DNA of 64,000 nt, taken from the NCBI GenBank assembly GCA_963422745.1, contig OY730477.1:1612001-1676000 (forward strand). The letters run 5' to 3'. Both the position numbers and the translations under genes were made by a program. Every line of letters starts with the position of its first letter. Within the stretch, counting starts at the first letter, position 1. This document shows positions 33,153 to 42,275 of this stretch, piece by piece. The notes below the pieces were generated by a model that made no database searches, was not told the DNA's origin, and saw only the letters and a program-made list of their open reading frames with translations. Origin of the DNA: G963422745 sp963422745 (GTDB taxonomy: Bacteria; Actinomycetota; Acidimicrobiia; Acidimicrobiales; Aldehydirespiratoraceae).

Positions 33153-34020
33153 TCCTGGCCGAACTGACGCTGCGGACCAGTTTCGCCCCGGCCAGCCCAC
33201 CAAGCGATGCGAGCAGCCACAGCCCCGGTGCGGCGAGCCGCGCTGGGTCATGTGCCAGAGCGATCCGCAATAGCAGGGCTACTTGTCGGCCCGTGTCGAT
33301 GACCGGATTGAACTTTGATCGTCCGGCTCTTTTTTGGTACTCGATCGGTATGAAACGCATCTGATGACCGTTCAACACGAACCTCATCGTCAAGGTGGTG
33401 ACGCAACTGAAGCCGTCGGGAACCTGGCGAATGTAGCCCAAGGCGAGGTCTCGCCGGAAGGCCCTGAAACCTGAATTCAGGTCGGGAATGGGTGTCGCCG
33501 CGATGTAGGACGCGAACCGGCGGATCGCCCACTTGACAGGTACCCGCAGCAACTTGAGTGTGCCCTGCTCGGAGGTGCGGGAACCGACGATGTGATCGGC
33601 GTCGGCCATAGCGTCAAGGAGTTCGGGGATCTGGTGATTCGGGTAGCTCATGTCCGCATCGGACCAGACGACTATCTGCCCGTGTGCGGCTTCGGTGCCT
33701 AATCTGCGCGCAGCGCCGACACCGCCTCGTCGACCGCAAAAGATTACCCGCGTATCGGGATCAGCCGAGGCGATTGCGGCCGATCCGTCGTCGGATCCGT
33801 CGTCCACCACGATCAGTTCCCATGAGTACGCCGAGGCGCTCATCGAATCTCGGATGCGGGTCAATTCCGCGGTCAGGTGAGGTGCCTCATTGTAGACCGC
33901 AAGCACAATGCTGACATCGACAGCGGTGCTGATGCTCACTGCGGCGAACCTTCCTTCGTTGATTTGCGCATCGTAAGGGTCGGCATAGTCGAATGTGGGT
34001 GCCGCCAAAAGACCATGCAC
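33127..34020 (-). CDS. Glycosyltransferase family 2, DPM1-like
   Basis: GT-A fold transferase with VSIVLAVYNEAPHL, VVDDGSDDGSAAIA and the metal motif WSDADMSYP. The pattern resembles dolichol- or polyprenyl-phosphate sugar synthases, which load mannose or glucose onto a lipid for GT-C enzymes. That fits the neighbour gene on the same strand, a PIG-V-like mannosyltransferase (18 bp upstream). 297 aa from GTG; an internal start near VDVSIVLAV is possible. A weak hydrophobic C-terminal stretch (LAAPGLWLLASLGGLAG) may sit in the membrane. Confidence 0.85.
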   Translation of the reverse strand: MHGLLAAPTFDYADPYDAQINEGRFAAVSISTAVDVSIVLAVYNEAPHLTAELTRIRDSMSASAYSWELIVVDDGSDDGSAAIASADPDTRVIFCGRRGGVGAARRLGTEAAHGQIVVWSDADMSYPNHQIPELLDAMADADHIVGSRTSEQGTLKLLRVPVKWAIRRFASYIAATPIPDLNSGFRAFRRDLALGYIRQVPDGFSCVTTLTMRFVLNGHQMRFIPIEYQKRAGRSKFNPVIDTGRQVALLLRIALAHDPARLAAPGLWLLASLGGLAGAKLVRSVSSARIKGRHVEE

Positions 34021-34038
34021 GGGTCGCCCGATGGCGGT

Positions 34039-35130
34039 TCAGGGTACGTAGACTCCGCTGAGAGCCAATACCGTCACCGCTGTCATGGCGACGGCTGACA
34101 GGGTCGTTACCCAGGGATCCAGCAGACGATGACGGCTTGTGACAGCGGCCGCAACAATCAGCGGAAACACCGAAAGGGAATACCGCTCAATTGAGTTGAG
34201 ATTTTCCGCGCTGAAAAACAACGCAACGCAAGGCGTAGCAAACACCCAAAGATCCGCGGACAGTTTACGAACGCATACCACCGCCAAATAGACGATGATC
34301 GTGGCTGCCAACAGATGAAAGGCTTCACCCTTGTCACCGTTGATGGCATCAGTGAACGCCGTGACCAGTCGGGTGACCGGATCGGCGAAGTCGCCCCGAA
34401 GCTCGCGTTGACGCTCGATGGGTGACCACAAGTCGCCCAGGGCGACCGCGGACCAAATCAGAAAAGTCGCCGCGCCTGCCGAAGGAGCGACGACCGCGGC
34501 CCAGGCACCCGGTGATCGATAGGCGCCTGAGCGGCGGATTGAGACCACCGCACTCAAACCCAACAAAGGCGCTATCGGTCGGGTGAGCCCCGCCAAGTAG
34601 CCGAGACCAACTGCGGTCCACCAGCGACCCGAGCGCATGACGGTCACCATCGCGATCGCAAGCAAAACGAACAGCGCCTCGCTGTAGGCCAACACCAACA
34701 CGAACGAGGTCGGGAACACAGAGAACAACCGAACGGTTCTGGTAGCGGTGTCGACGTCGTTCGTTTCGGCCAGAGCCAGCCGGTAAAGCATCACCGCGCA
34801 AATCATGGCCAACAGGTTGGCCATGATTACCAAGGCCACATCTGAGCCTCCCACCAGCACACCAACCCAGCGCCCCAGCAACGGCCACAAAGGAAAGAAC
34901 CGGGCCGCGGGGTCTTCGGCGTTCAGGTATCCGGATTCGGCGATCTGCCGGTACCAGTTGCCATCCCAGGCCAAGAGGCCGAAGTCCATGGGTGTGGCGG
35001 GCCGCGGGTCGACACGATCCAACACGGCGTCTGTGATCACGAACGCGGTTGTGACGTAGATCCTGGCCTCCACCCAGGCAATGGCTGAGACAACCAGGTC
35101 GTTGTGTCGACGAAGGTGCCGACGTTGCAC
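34039..35130 (-). CDS. Integral membrane GT-C mannosyltransferase, PIG-V-like
   Basis: Polytopic protein of 363 aa with about eight hydrophobic segments (VALVIMANLLAMICAVMLY, FSVFPTSFVLVLAYSEALFVLLAI and others). The motif LLAWDGNWYRQIAESGYL and RFFPLWPLLGRWVG is typical of the PIG-V/GPI mannosyltransferase 2 superfamily, in which the acidic residue in the WDG loop is catalytic; the donor is a polyprenyl-phosphate sugar. With the DPM1-like enzyme next to it this gives a lipid-linked mannosylation step outside the membrane. Same strand as, and 9 bp after, the carboxylase gene. Confidence 0.82.
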   Translation of the reverse strand: MQRRHLRRHNDLVVSAIAWVEARIYVTTAFVITDAVLDRVDPRPATPMDFGLLAWDGNWYRQIAESGYLNAEDPAARFFPLWPLLGRWVGVLVGGSDVALVIMANLLAMICAVMLYRLALAETNDVDTATRTVRLFSVFPTSFVLVLAYSEALFVLLAIAMVTVMRSGRWWTAVGLGYLAGLTRPIAPLLGLSAVVSIRRSGAYRSPGAWAAVVAPSAGAATFLIWSAVALGDLWSPIERQRELRGDFADPVTRLVTAFTDAINGDKGEAFHLLAATIIVYLAVVCVRKLSADLWVFATPCVALFFSAENLNSIERYSLSVFPLIVAAAVTSRHRLLDPWVTTLSAVAMTAVTVLALSGVYVP

Positions 35131-35139
35131 CAGATGGTC

Positions 35140-36888
35140 CTATTCGATGACGGCCAAGATGTCGCCCCCGCCAACGGAGTCGCCCTCGATCACCCGTATT
35201 TCGGTGATCGTTCCCGCCTTTTGGGCCGTGAGATTGTTTTCCATCTTCATGGCTTCAAGTACGACGATGAGATCCCCGGTAGCAACGGTGCTACCGACCG
35301 CTACTGCGACTTTCACGATGGTGCCCTGCATCGGAGCGACGACATCGCCTGATCCAGCATCTCCCCCAACCCGTGGCCGGCTGCGGCGCCCACGAGTTGG
35401 GGCCGCAGCGGTTGCGTGTGTCGGCTCCGCTTCGGGCACCCACATAGACACGCTGAAGCGCTTGCCGTTGACCTCCACGTCCAATTCGCGCTTTACCCGC
35501 GGTTCGCTTTCGTCGCTCAATGCGGGTTCCGTTGAGCCGATACCGGATAGATCGAGACTCTCCTCAACCCATTTGGTCGAATGGGACAGCGTCTGGAAAT
35601 CTTGATGGGCAAGGATGGCGAGGTCTGCGGGAATGGTGGTTGCGACTCCTTGGATCCGGAACTCCTCAAGTGCTCGAATGGCACGGTTGATGGCACGGTC
35701 ACGGTCCCGGCCCCATACGATGAGTTTGCCGATCAGGTTGTCGTAGAAGCGGCTGATGTTGTCGCCGGTTTCGTAGCCGGTGTCGAAGCGGGTACCGAAC
35801 CCGTCTGGTGCTTTCAGCGTGGTGATCCGACCTGGCGACGGCAAGAATGTGCCTCCGGCGGGGTCCTCGGCGTTGATTCGTACCTCGATCGCATGGCCGT
35901 TAAGCGTGATGTCATCCTGGCGGAACATCAGCGCCTCACCGGCGGCTATACGAAGCTGTTGCTCTACCAAGTCGATGCCGGTAACGAGTTCCGTCGCGGG
36001 ATGCTCGACCTGCAGGCGGGTGTTCATCTCAAGGAAGAAAAAGGCGCCTTCGGAATAAAGGAACTCCACGGTTCCGGCGTTGAGATATCCGCAACCTTGA
36101 GCGACGGCAACAGCGGCGCTGCCCATGTCTGCGACGACGTCTGCGCGGATCCCTGCTGCAGGGGCTTCCTCTATGAGCTTTTGGTGTCTGCGCTGTGCCG
36201 AGCAGTCACGCGTGCCAAGGTGAACGCAGTTCCCGAAGGTGTCTGCGAGTATCTGGACCTCTACGTGACGTGGTCGTGGGAGGTAACGCTCGAGGTAGCA
36301 CTCGTCACGGCCGAAGGAGGCTGCTGCCTCGCGTTTCGCTGATGACAGAGCCTCAGCGGCACCGTCGGGACCCTGGAGGATCCGCATGCCCCGGCCGCCT
36401 CCGCCGTAGGCGGCCTTGATGGCCACCGGCCAGCCGTGGTCCTCTCCGAACGCCGTAATCTCTTCGGGGCTGAGGACTGCTTCGCTTGTGCCTGCCACTC
36501 CGGCAACCCCGACCCTGGCGGCGGCGTGACGCGAGCTGATCTTGTCGCCCATAATCTCGATCGCTTCAGGCCCCGGACCGATAAAGGTGACACCGCTTTC
36601 TGTGACGCTGCGGGCAAAGTCGGCGCTCTCAGAAAAGAACCCGTAACCGGGATGGACTGCGTCGGCCCCGCTGCGTTGAATGGCCTGAAGCACCGCATCG
36701 GTGTTGAGGTAGGACTGTTGCGCGGTTTGTCCTCCCAAGGCGAAGGCTTGATCAGCGAGGCGCACATGCAGCGCGTCACGATCGAGCTCGCTGTAAACGG
36801 CTGTGGTGGCGACGCCCAATTCTCGGCACGCCCTGATGACACGAACGGCGATCTCGCCTCGATTGGCGATCAGAACATTGTCGAACAC
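35140..36888 (-). CDS. Acyl-CoA carboxylase alpha subunit (biotin carboxylase plus BCCP)
   Basis: Carboxylates biotin for acetyl- or propionyl-CoA carboxylase. Biotin carboxylase domain 1-450: LIANRGEIAVRVIRACRELG, HPGYGFFSESADFA, GGGGRGM ATP loop, EMNTRLQVEHPATEL. C-terminal biotinyl domain about 510-582 with the biotinylated lysine in VLEAMKMENNL. 582 aa, the typical size of AccA3-like subunits in actinobacteria. The carboxyltransferase (beta) gene is not adjacent. Divergent from birA with only 6 bp between the starts, a logical pairing because BirA attaches the biotin. Confidence 0.93.
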   Translation of the reverse strand: MFDNVLIANRGEIAVRVIRACRELGVATTAVYSELDRDALHVRLADQAFALGGQTAQQSYLNTDAVLQAIQRSGADAVHPGYGFFSESADFARSVTESGVTFIGPGPEAIEIMGDKISSRHAAARVGVAGVAGTSEAVLSPEEITAFGEDHGWPVAIKAAYGGGGRGMRILQGPDGAAEALSSAKREAAASFGRDECYLERYLPRPRHVEVQILADTFGNCVHLGTRDCSAQRRHQKLIEEAPAAGIRADVVADMGSAAVAVAQGCGYLNAGTVEFLYSEGAFFFLEMNTRLQVEHPATELVTGIDLVEQQLRIAAGEALMFRQDDITLNGHAIEVRINAEDPAGGTFLPSPGRITTLKAPDGFGTRFDTGYETGDNISRFYDNLIGKLIVWGRDRDRAINRAIRALEEFRIQGVATTIPADLAILAHQDFQTLSHSTKWVEESLDLSGIGSTEPALSDESEPRVKRELDVEVNGKRFSVSMWVPEAEPTHATAAAPTRGRRSRPRVGGDAGSGDVVAPMQGTIVKVAVAVGSTVATGDLIVVLEAMKMENNLTAQKAGTITEIRVIEGDSVGGGDILAVIE

Positions 36889-36894
36889 GTGCTA

Positions 36895-37734
36895 ATGATT
36901 ACACCCGTGGAGACTCCAAATGCGATTTCACCCACCAACGGCTTCGTTCGTTCCGCCTCGACAGCGCGTGCAGGAGGGTTGAGTTTCGAACATGTGGCGT
37001 CAACGGGCTCAACCAATGACGACCTCGCAGAGCAGGCACGCGTAGGCATAACGTCGCCTGCGGTGCTGGTGGCCGATCATCAGACAACGGGTCGGGGACG
37101 TCTCGACCGTCGCTGGATTGATCAACCAGGACAGGACCTGCTGGTGAGTTTCCGTTTGGGTACACGCGGACATGCACATGCGATCGTGGCAGCTGTGGCA
37201 GTGTCGCTACGGGCCGCCGTGGAAGCGGCCGTCATAGAGCCGGTCCGGTTCAAGTGGCCCAATGATCTGGTAGTACAGACCGGCAGGCACCCCGGAAAGC
37301 TGGCGGGCATGTTGGCCGAGTACGTCGCCGGTGATCCGCCCGTGGTGATCGTGGGATGCGGCCTCAATGTGGGTTCGGGTGCGGACCAAAGAGCTTCGGG
37401 TGCTACCTCAATGGCTGACATCGGCCTGCGGGTTCCCGGCGATCGCGATGCCGTGTTGTCGGCGACCATCGAGGGCTTGTTGCAGCGCATCGAGACCCCG
37501 AAAGCGTCGCTGGTTGAGTTGCGGTCACATTCGGCCACACTGGGTCGGCGGGTTCGTGTCGAGTTGCCGAACGCAACCACGGTGTGTGGTGTCGCCGTTG
37601 ACATGGACGAAGAAGGTCGTCTCGTGATCCGTGGGGCTGAGGGTGCAACCACGGTCGGTGTCGGCGACATCGTCCATCTGGTGGAGACAGCGCTGGATCA
37701 AGTTCCTTCGGACGCGCTAACGTCACCACGGTGA
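36895..37734 (+). CDS. birA: Biotin--[acetyl-CoA-carboxylase] ligase
   Basis: Attaches biotin to the BCCP lysine via biotinyl-AMP. Motifs: STNDDLAEQA, the adenylate loop ADHQTTGRGRLDRRW, RFKWPNDLVV, GKLAGMLAEYV, VIVGCGLNVG. 279 aa from ATG 36895; no N-terminal helix-turn-helix, so it is the non-regulatory class I form. The open frame continues upstream to 36436 but only as antisense of the carboxylase. Small C-terminal SH3-like domain (GRRVRVELPNATTVCGVAVDMDEEGRLVI) as usual. GTGA overlap with the LCP gene. Confidence 0.92.
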   Translation: MITPVETPNAISPTNGFVRSASTARAGGLSFEHVASTGSTNDDLAEQARVGITSPAVLVADHQTTGRGRLDRRWIDQPGQDLLVSFRLGTRGHAHAIVAAVAVSLRAAVEAAVIEPVRFKWPNDLVVQTGRHPGKLAGMLAEYVAGDPPVVIVGCGLNVGSGADQRASGATSMADIGLRVPGDRDAVLSATIEGLLQRIETPKASLVELRSHSATLGRRVRVELPNATTVCGVAVDMDEEGRLVIRGAEGATTVGVGDIVHLVETALDQVPSDALTSPR

Positions 37735-38840
37735 CGGCGTCGACACAGCATGCCGATAGTTCATCGCATGCCGACGATTCGCCCGAGACCCGGCCACGGC
37801 GCAGTTGGTTTCAGCGGTTCGTGATCGTGGTGGCGGTGGTTGAGATCGTCGCGGCCTTGGTGGCAGCAGGCCTTACTCACACAATCCATAGCAGCGTCGG
37901 CGCAATCGGCAGAGTGAGAGTCTCAGGTGACGTATTGTTCGCAGAACAGTCATCCGGGGATCCCGTCAACTTCTTGATAATAGGAGTCGACAGTGCAGCG
38001 GGACTCCCGGAGGACGACCCGGCACGTCTGAACAGGATGATCGATCCGGCAGGCAGGCACCTTGCCGACACGATCGCCTTGGTACGGATCGATCCCGCTA
38101 CCCGTCAGGCTTGGGTTCTGTCCATACCCAGAGACCTGGTAGTCACGCGTCCGGGCACGCAGCAGGAGCACAAGATCAATCACATGACCTTTTTTGGGGG
38201 TCCAGAACTGCTGGCTCAGACGATCTCGGAGAACTTCGATGTGCAGCTGCACCACTACCTGCAACTCGACTTTCTCGCATTCAAAGAAGTAGTCGATCAT
38301 CTTGACGGGGTACCGGTCTGTTTCGATTACCCCACCCGGGACCAGGACAGCGATCTACGAGTTGATACCGCAGGATGTCATACTCTCGACGGGGCGCAAG
38401 CGCTCGCTTTCGTGCGGTCCCGTTCGACTGAGGAATTCGTGGACGGCGTGTGGCGCTGGGCCATTGACAGAACCGCACCCGATCTGACCCGCATAGCTCA
38501 TCAACAAGAGTTCCTTGTGAAGGCCGCTGAGAGAGCGATCGAACGTGGGGCGCGCAATATCGTGAACCTGTCGGCACTTCTGGGAGCCGCGGCCGACAGT
38601 GTTGTAATGGACTCCAAGCTTACGGTCTCCGAACTTCATGACTTGGTGAAGAGATTCGACGATACGGACCCGGAGTCCCTGATTCGTTACTCGCTCAAGG
38701 TTGTACCTCAGGAGAATTACATCGGCCGCCACGGCGTCAACATCGGCAGTGTCCTTATCGCTGCTGAAGAAGTGAATGAGGAGTACCTCGATGTCTTTCG
38801 TGGCGAGGTTGCCGGGACGGCCGTAGGCATCGCTGGCTAG
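37731..38840 (+). CDS. LytR-CpsA-Psr (LCP) family glycopolymer ligase
   Basis: Transfers a lipid-linked glycopolymer to peptidoglycan or arabinogalactan-like wall. One membrane helix (FVIVVAVVEIVAALVAAGL, about 27-45), then the LCP domain: NFLIIGVDS, ADTIALVRIDPATRQAWVLSIPRDL with the catalytic Arg/Asp residues, HKINHMTFFGGPELL, and LDGAQALAFVRSR. 369 aa. GTG start overlaps birA, and the stop abuts the ATG of ugd, so LCP and the UDP-glucose dehydrogenase are co-transcribed. This supports the idea that the locus makes a wall-attached polysaccharide. Confidence 0.92.
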   Translation: MTASTQHADSSSHADDSPETRPRRSWFQRFVIVVAVVEIVAALVAAGLTHTIHSSVGAIGRVRVSGDVLFAEQSSGDPVNFLIIGVDSAAGLPEDDPARLNRMIDPAGRHLADTIALVRIDPATRQAWVLSIPRDLVVTRPGTQQEHKINHMTFFGGPELLAQTISENFDVQLHHYLQLDFLAFKEVVDHLDGVPVCFDYPTRDQDSDLRVDTAGCHTLDGAQALAFVRSRSTEEFVDGVWRWAIDRTAPDLTRIAHQQEFLVKAAERAIERGARNIVNLSALLGAAADSVVMDSKLTVSELHDLVKRFDDTDPESLIRYSLKVVPQENYIGRHGVNIGSVLIAAEEVNEEYLDVFRGEVAGTAVGIAG

Positions 38841-40157
38841 ATGGCGCCCTCAACGATCTCAGTAATCGGAACGGGCTACGTCGGTCTCACAACTGGAGCC
38901 TGCCTAGCAAGTCTTGGTCACGATGTCGTCTGTGCGGACATCATGGCTGACAAGGTCCGCAGTCTCAGCCGCGGCGACATTCCGATCTATGAGAAAGGGC
39001 TGGGGGAGTTGGTGCGCTCAGGGCTTGAGAATCGCAACCTCGCCTTTGTGCTCGGTGCCGAACAGTCCGTAGCCGAAGCCGAGTTCGTCTACTTGTGCTT
39101 GCCGGGATCGAAGTCGTCAAGTGATCCGTCCACCGAATCCGAAGCGCTTGGCGTGGTTCGTTCGATCTCCGGAATGCTGCGTCGCAATGCGGTGGTAATC
39201 AACAGATCCACTGGCCCGATCGGGTCCACACGTGCAATCGCTGCGGCTTTGAACCGCCCCGACGACGTAGCAGTCGTTTACCAACCGGAATTCATGCGTG
39301 AAGGATCCGCTGTTGAGGATTGGTTGCATCCCGACAGGATCGTGATCGGCTGCGAGGATCCCGAAGTCGCTAAGCGTGTCCTGTCGCTGTATTCCGCGGT
39401 GGCGACACCGGTCATAGTCACCGATACTTTGTCTGCGGAGATCTGCAAGTACGCGGCTAATGCCTTTCTGGCTACCAAACTATCATTTGTCAATGCGATG
39501 GCTGCGTTGTGCGAAGCCATCGATGGTCCCAATGTGGATGACGTGCTCGCGGCTATGGGCTTGGACCATCGGATCGGGGGTGAATATCTCAGGCCAGGTC
39601 CGGGATGGGGCGGATCGTGCATACCCAACGACACAGAGATGCTGCACCGGTTCGCCGAGGATGCTGGCTACGACTTTGAACTCCTTGGCGCCGCGGCTGC
39701 CGACAACGACCGCCAGATCAACCGGATCGTCGCCAAGGTAGAGGCGGTGACGCCCTTAGATGGGGCCACAGTGGCCATGCTCGGACTTGCCTTCAAGGCT
39801 GGCACCGATGACACAAGGGGCTCGCCAGCACTCGAATTGGCCAAGCGCTTCATCGCCGGGGGAGCGACGGTTTCGGGCTACGACCCGGCGGTGCGATCCG
39901 TGGACGTTGAGGGTCTCGTGGTTGTCAGCGAACCGTATAAGGCAGCCAACGGAGCTTCGGTGCTGGTCATCGCCACTGAGTGGGACGACTTCAGGCAACT
40001 TGATCTGGAAAGGTTCCGCGAAGCAATGAGCCAACCGCACATCGTTGATGCGAGAAACCTATTGGATCCTCAAACGGCTGCTCGAGATGGTTTCAGCTAT
40101 CAAGGTCTCGGGAGGAGGCCCGCACTGAGCGGTATCGCCGCGCCTTCGCCGCGCTGA
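38841..40157 (+). CDS. ugd: UDP-glucose 6-dehydrogenase
   Basis: Oxidises UDP-glucose to UDP-glucuronate with two NAD+. Rossmann motif IGTGYVGLTTGACLASLGHDV at the start; substrate loops YQPEFMREGSAVEDW and KYAANAFLATKLSFVNAMA; catalytic Cys in GPGWGGSCIPNDTEML; GLAFKAGTDDTRGSPAL. 438 aa, normal. GDP-mannose dehydrogenase is a less likely alternative. The 3' end overlaps the convergent GDP-fucose synthase gene by 65 bp. Confidence 0.92.
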   Translation: MAPSTISVIGTGYVGLTTGACLASLGHDVVCADIMADKVRSLSRGDIPIYEKGLGELVRSGLENRNLAFVLGAEQSVAEAEFVYLCLPGSKSSSDPSTESEALGVVRSISGMLRRNAVVINRSTGPIGSTRAIAAALNRPDDVAVVYQPEFMREGSAVEDWLHPDRIVIGCEDPEVAKRVLSLYSAVATPVIVTDTLSAEICKYAANAFLATKLSFVNAMAALCEAIDGPNVDDVLAAMGLDHRIGGEYLRPGPGWGGSCIPNDTEMLHRFAEDAGYDFELLGAAAADNDRQINRIVAKVEAVTPLDGATVAMLGLAFKAGTDDTRGSPALELAKRFIAGGATVSGYDPAVRSVDVEGLVVVSEPYKAANGASVLVIATEWDDFRQLDLERFREAMSQPHIVDARNLLDPQTAARDGFSYQGLGRRPALSGIAAPSPR

Positions 40158-41124
40158 TGGCCAGATGCGGATGTCTTTCTGCGAGTTCACGGTTAGCTTC
40201 GAACCAGGCGACGGTGCGTGCCAAACCCTCGTGAAAGTCGGTCTTCGCAACGAACCCGAATGATCGGAATGCCCGGGAGGGATCAACGCAGCGCCGGGGT
40301 TGACCATCGGGACGATTGCCGTTCCAGCGTATACGCCCTTCAAAGCCGGTGGCCTCGGCGATGATCTTCGCCAAGTCCTTGATGAGGATCTCATTGTTAC
40401 TACCCAGGTTCACAGGATCGGGACCGTCATAGTGCTCGGCGGCAGCCACTATGCCTTTGGCCGCATCGTCGACATATAGGAACTCACGGCTGGCGTTGCC
40501 GGTTCCCCAGACCTCAATCTCGCCATGTCCTTGTTCACGGGCCAAGACACAGCGTCGGATCAACGCTGGAATCACATGAGACACGTCGGGATGAAACTTG
40601 TCGCCGGGCCCGTAAAGGTTTGTGGGCATCAAATAGATCCCCTGACGGCCGTATTGCGCCCGGTTGGCCTGAAGCTGCACAAGGTGAGCCAGTTTGGCAA
40701 TGCCGTAGGGCGCGTTGGATTCCTCCGGGTATCCCGTCCACAGCGACGTCTCCGCGAACGGGACCGGTGTGTGTTTCGGGTACGAACAGATCGTGCCGAT
40801 GACGACTGTCTTGGTTACGCCGTTAGCCCGCGCCCCTTCGATGACGTTGGTGCCGAGCAGCAGGTTCTCCAAGAAGAGATCCGCAGGGGCGGCCAGGTTG
40901 GCACCGATCCCGCCGACCCTCGCGGCAAGGTGGATGACGACGTCGGGCGCCGAATCCGCAATCGCTGCGGTCGTCGCCGCGTAGTCGAGTAAGTCAACCT
41001 CTTGAGAGGTGGGTGCTATCAAATCCGTTGCGCCACGGGCGCAAAGCGCCACTTGCACGGCACGCCCCAAGAAACCGGCACCGCCCGTAACAAAGAACCT
41101 CAAAGTCTCGAATCGGCCGGTCAT
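40093..41124 (-). CDS. fcl: GDP-L-fucose synthase
   Basis: Epimerase-reductase of the SDR family that turns GDP-4-keto-6-deoxymannose into GDP-L-fucose. FVTGGAGFLGRAVQVAL, HLAARVGGIGANLAAPADLF with the characteristic GG-GAN stretch, catalytic YGIAKLAHLVQLQ (YxxxK), and YLMPTNLYGPGDKFHPDVSHVIPALIRR, nearly signature-perfect. 343 aa. Its substrate would come from the Gmd at 49462. Read against the neighbours; starts 2 bp from the divergent GT4 gene. Confidence 0.92.
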   Translation of the reverse strand: MTGRFETLRFFVTGGAGFLGRAVQVALCARGATDLIAPTSQEVDLLDYAATTAAIADSAPDVVIHLAARVGGIGANLAAPADLFLENLLLGTNVIEGARANGVTKTVVIGTICSYPKHTPVPFAETSLWTGYPEESNAPYGIAKLAHLVQLQANRAQYGRQGIYLMPTNLYGPGDKFHPDVSHVIPALIRRCVLAREQGHGEIEVWGTGNASREFLYVDDAAKGIVAAAEHYDGPDPVNLGSNNEILIKDLAKIIAEATGFEGRIRWNGNRPDGQPRRCVDPSRAFRSFGFVAKTDFHEGLARTVAWFEANRELAERHPHLAISAAKARRYRSVRASSRDLDS

Positions 41125-41126
41125 CG

Positions 41127-42275
41127 TTGGACACTGTAGATCACCTGTCAGAATCGCTGCTTGTGGCCAATCCCAACTCGATCAGTGCACCGAACCGGGT
41201 GGCCGCGATCCTCGAACAGTGCTGGCATCGTGTTCCCGGCGGAACCGCAATCTCCGCTGTGCGTTCCATGCAGGCAGTAGCCGCCACGACCGTCTGGTCC
41301 GTAGTCGGTGTAGCTGCACGGCATCGCAATCCGCCTGCGGTGCCGATACCCGCAGAGGTGCCGGTGACGCACATGCCGCTGAGACGAAGGGCTCTTTATG
41401 ACGCCTGGCACTACCTTCGATGGCCGTTGCTGCAGCGTTACACGGGGCGCGTTGATGTAGTCCACGGCACCGGCGGTGTGGTACCTGCGCCAGGCAACGC
41501 CGCCCTGGTCATGACGATCCACGACCTTGCCTTTCTTTATCGACCTGAACACTTCACCAGGCGTGGTGTGCGGTTCATGCAAAGGGCTCTTGATCTCACC
41601 CGACGGTTGGCTGACCTGGTTATCGTGCCGTCTGAGGCCACCCTGGCGGAATGTGTCGACGCTGGTTTCGAACACCATCGGCTGAGGGTGATCCCCTGGG
41701 GATGCCGACCTGCCGCAGTCACCGACGCCGCTCGTCACCGGGTGCGTCAGCGTTACTCGCTGCCAGCGGAGTTCTTGTTGTGGGCCGGAACGGCCGAACC
41801 TCGAAAGAACCTCGTAGGCCTCCTGCAGGCCTACCGGCAAGCCAAAAGCCCATGGCCTTTGATCCTTGTCGGACCCGCCGGTTGGGGCGACGATGCGATG
41901 CCTGAACTAACAGGTGGTGTTCGCCATATCGGCGAAGTGCCAAGCCACGACCTTGAGGTGCTCTACGATCTGGCCGGGGTTTTCGTGTACCCCAGCCTCG
42001 CCGAAGGGTTTGGTCTGCCGGTGCTGGAGGCCATGGCGCACGCCACACCGGTGATCACCGCGCGCGGTACCGCAACCGAGGAAGTGGCCGGACCAGGAGG
42101 CTTGCTCATCAACCCGACCGATTCGGATTCGCTGGCCGCGGCCATCTGTGAGCTGACCTCAGACGTTGACCGACGTGCACAGTTGGGGATGGCCGCAGCG
42201 ACACGAGCCGCTGGGTTCACCTGGGAACGAACCGCAGCGCTGATTTCGGCGGTCTACGATGAGGCGCGGTCGTGA
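41127..42275 (+). CDS. Glycosyltransferase family 4 (first of three)
   Basis: GT-B retaining transferase, 382 aa. C-terminal donor domain: LLWAGTAEPRKNLVGLLQAY, GEVPSHDLEVLYDLAGVFVYPSLAEGFGLPVLEAMAHATPVITA with the EX7E-type glutamates, GTATEEVAGPGGLLI. N-terminal acceptor domain contains HGTGGVVPAPGNAALVMTIHDLAFL. The start is uncertain: TTG 41127 lies next to the divergent fcl start; GTG codons a few residues on are possible. ATGA-like overlap with the next GT4. Donor and acceptor sugars unknown; probably GDP-mannose or fucose. Confidence 0.87.
   Translation: MDTVDHLSESLLVANPNSISAPNRVAAILEQCWHRVPGGTAISAVRSMQAVAATTVWSVVGVAARHRNPPAVPIPAEVPVTHMPLRRRALYDAWHYLRWPLLQRYTGRVDVVHGTGGVVPAPGNAALVMTIHDLAFLYRPEHFTRRGVRFMQRALDLTRRLADLVIVPSEATLAECVDAGFEHHRLRVIPWGCRPAAVTDAARHRVRQRYSLPAEFLLWAGTAEPRKNLVGLLQAYRQAKSPWPLILVGPAGWGDDAMPELTGGVRHIGEVPSHDLEVLYDLAGVFVYPSLAEGFGLPVLEAMAHATPVITARGTATEEVAGPGGLLINPTDSDSLAAAICELTSDVDRRAQLGMAAATRAAGFTWERTAALISAVYDEARS

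Noticed and set aside
36436..36894. N-terminal extension of birA (153 codons)
   Set aside because: It is the antisense of the biotin carboxylase gene and resembles no helix-turn-helix domain.
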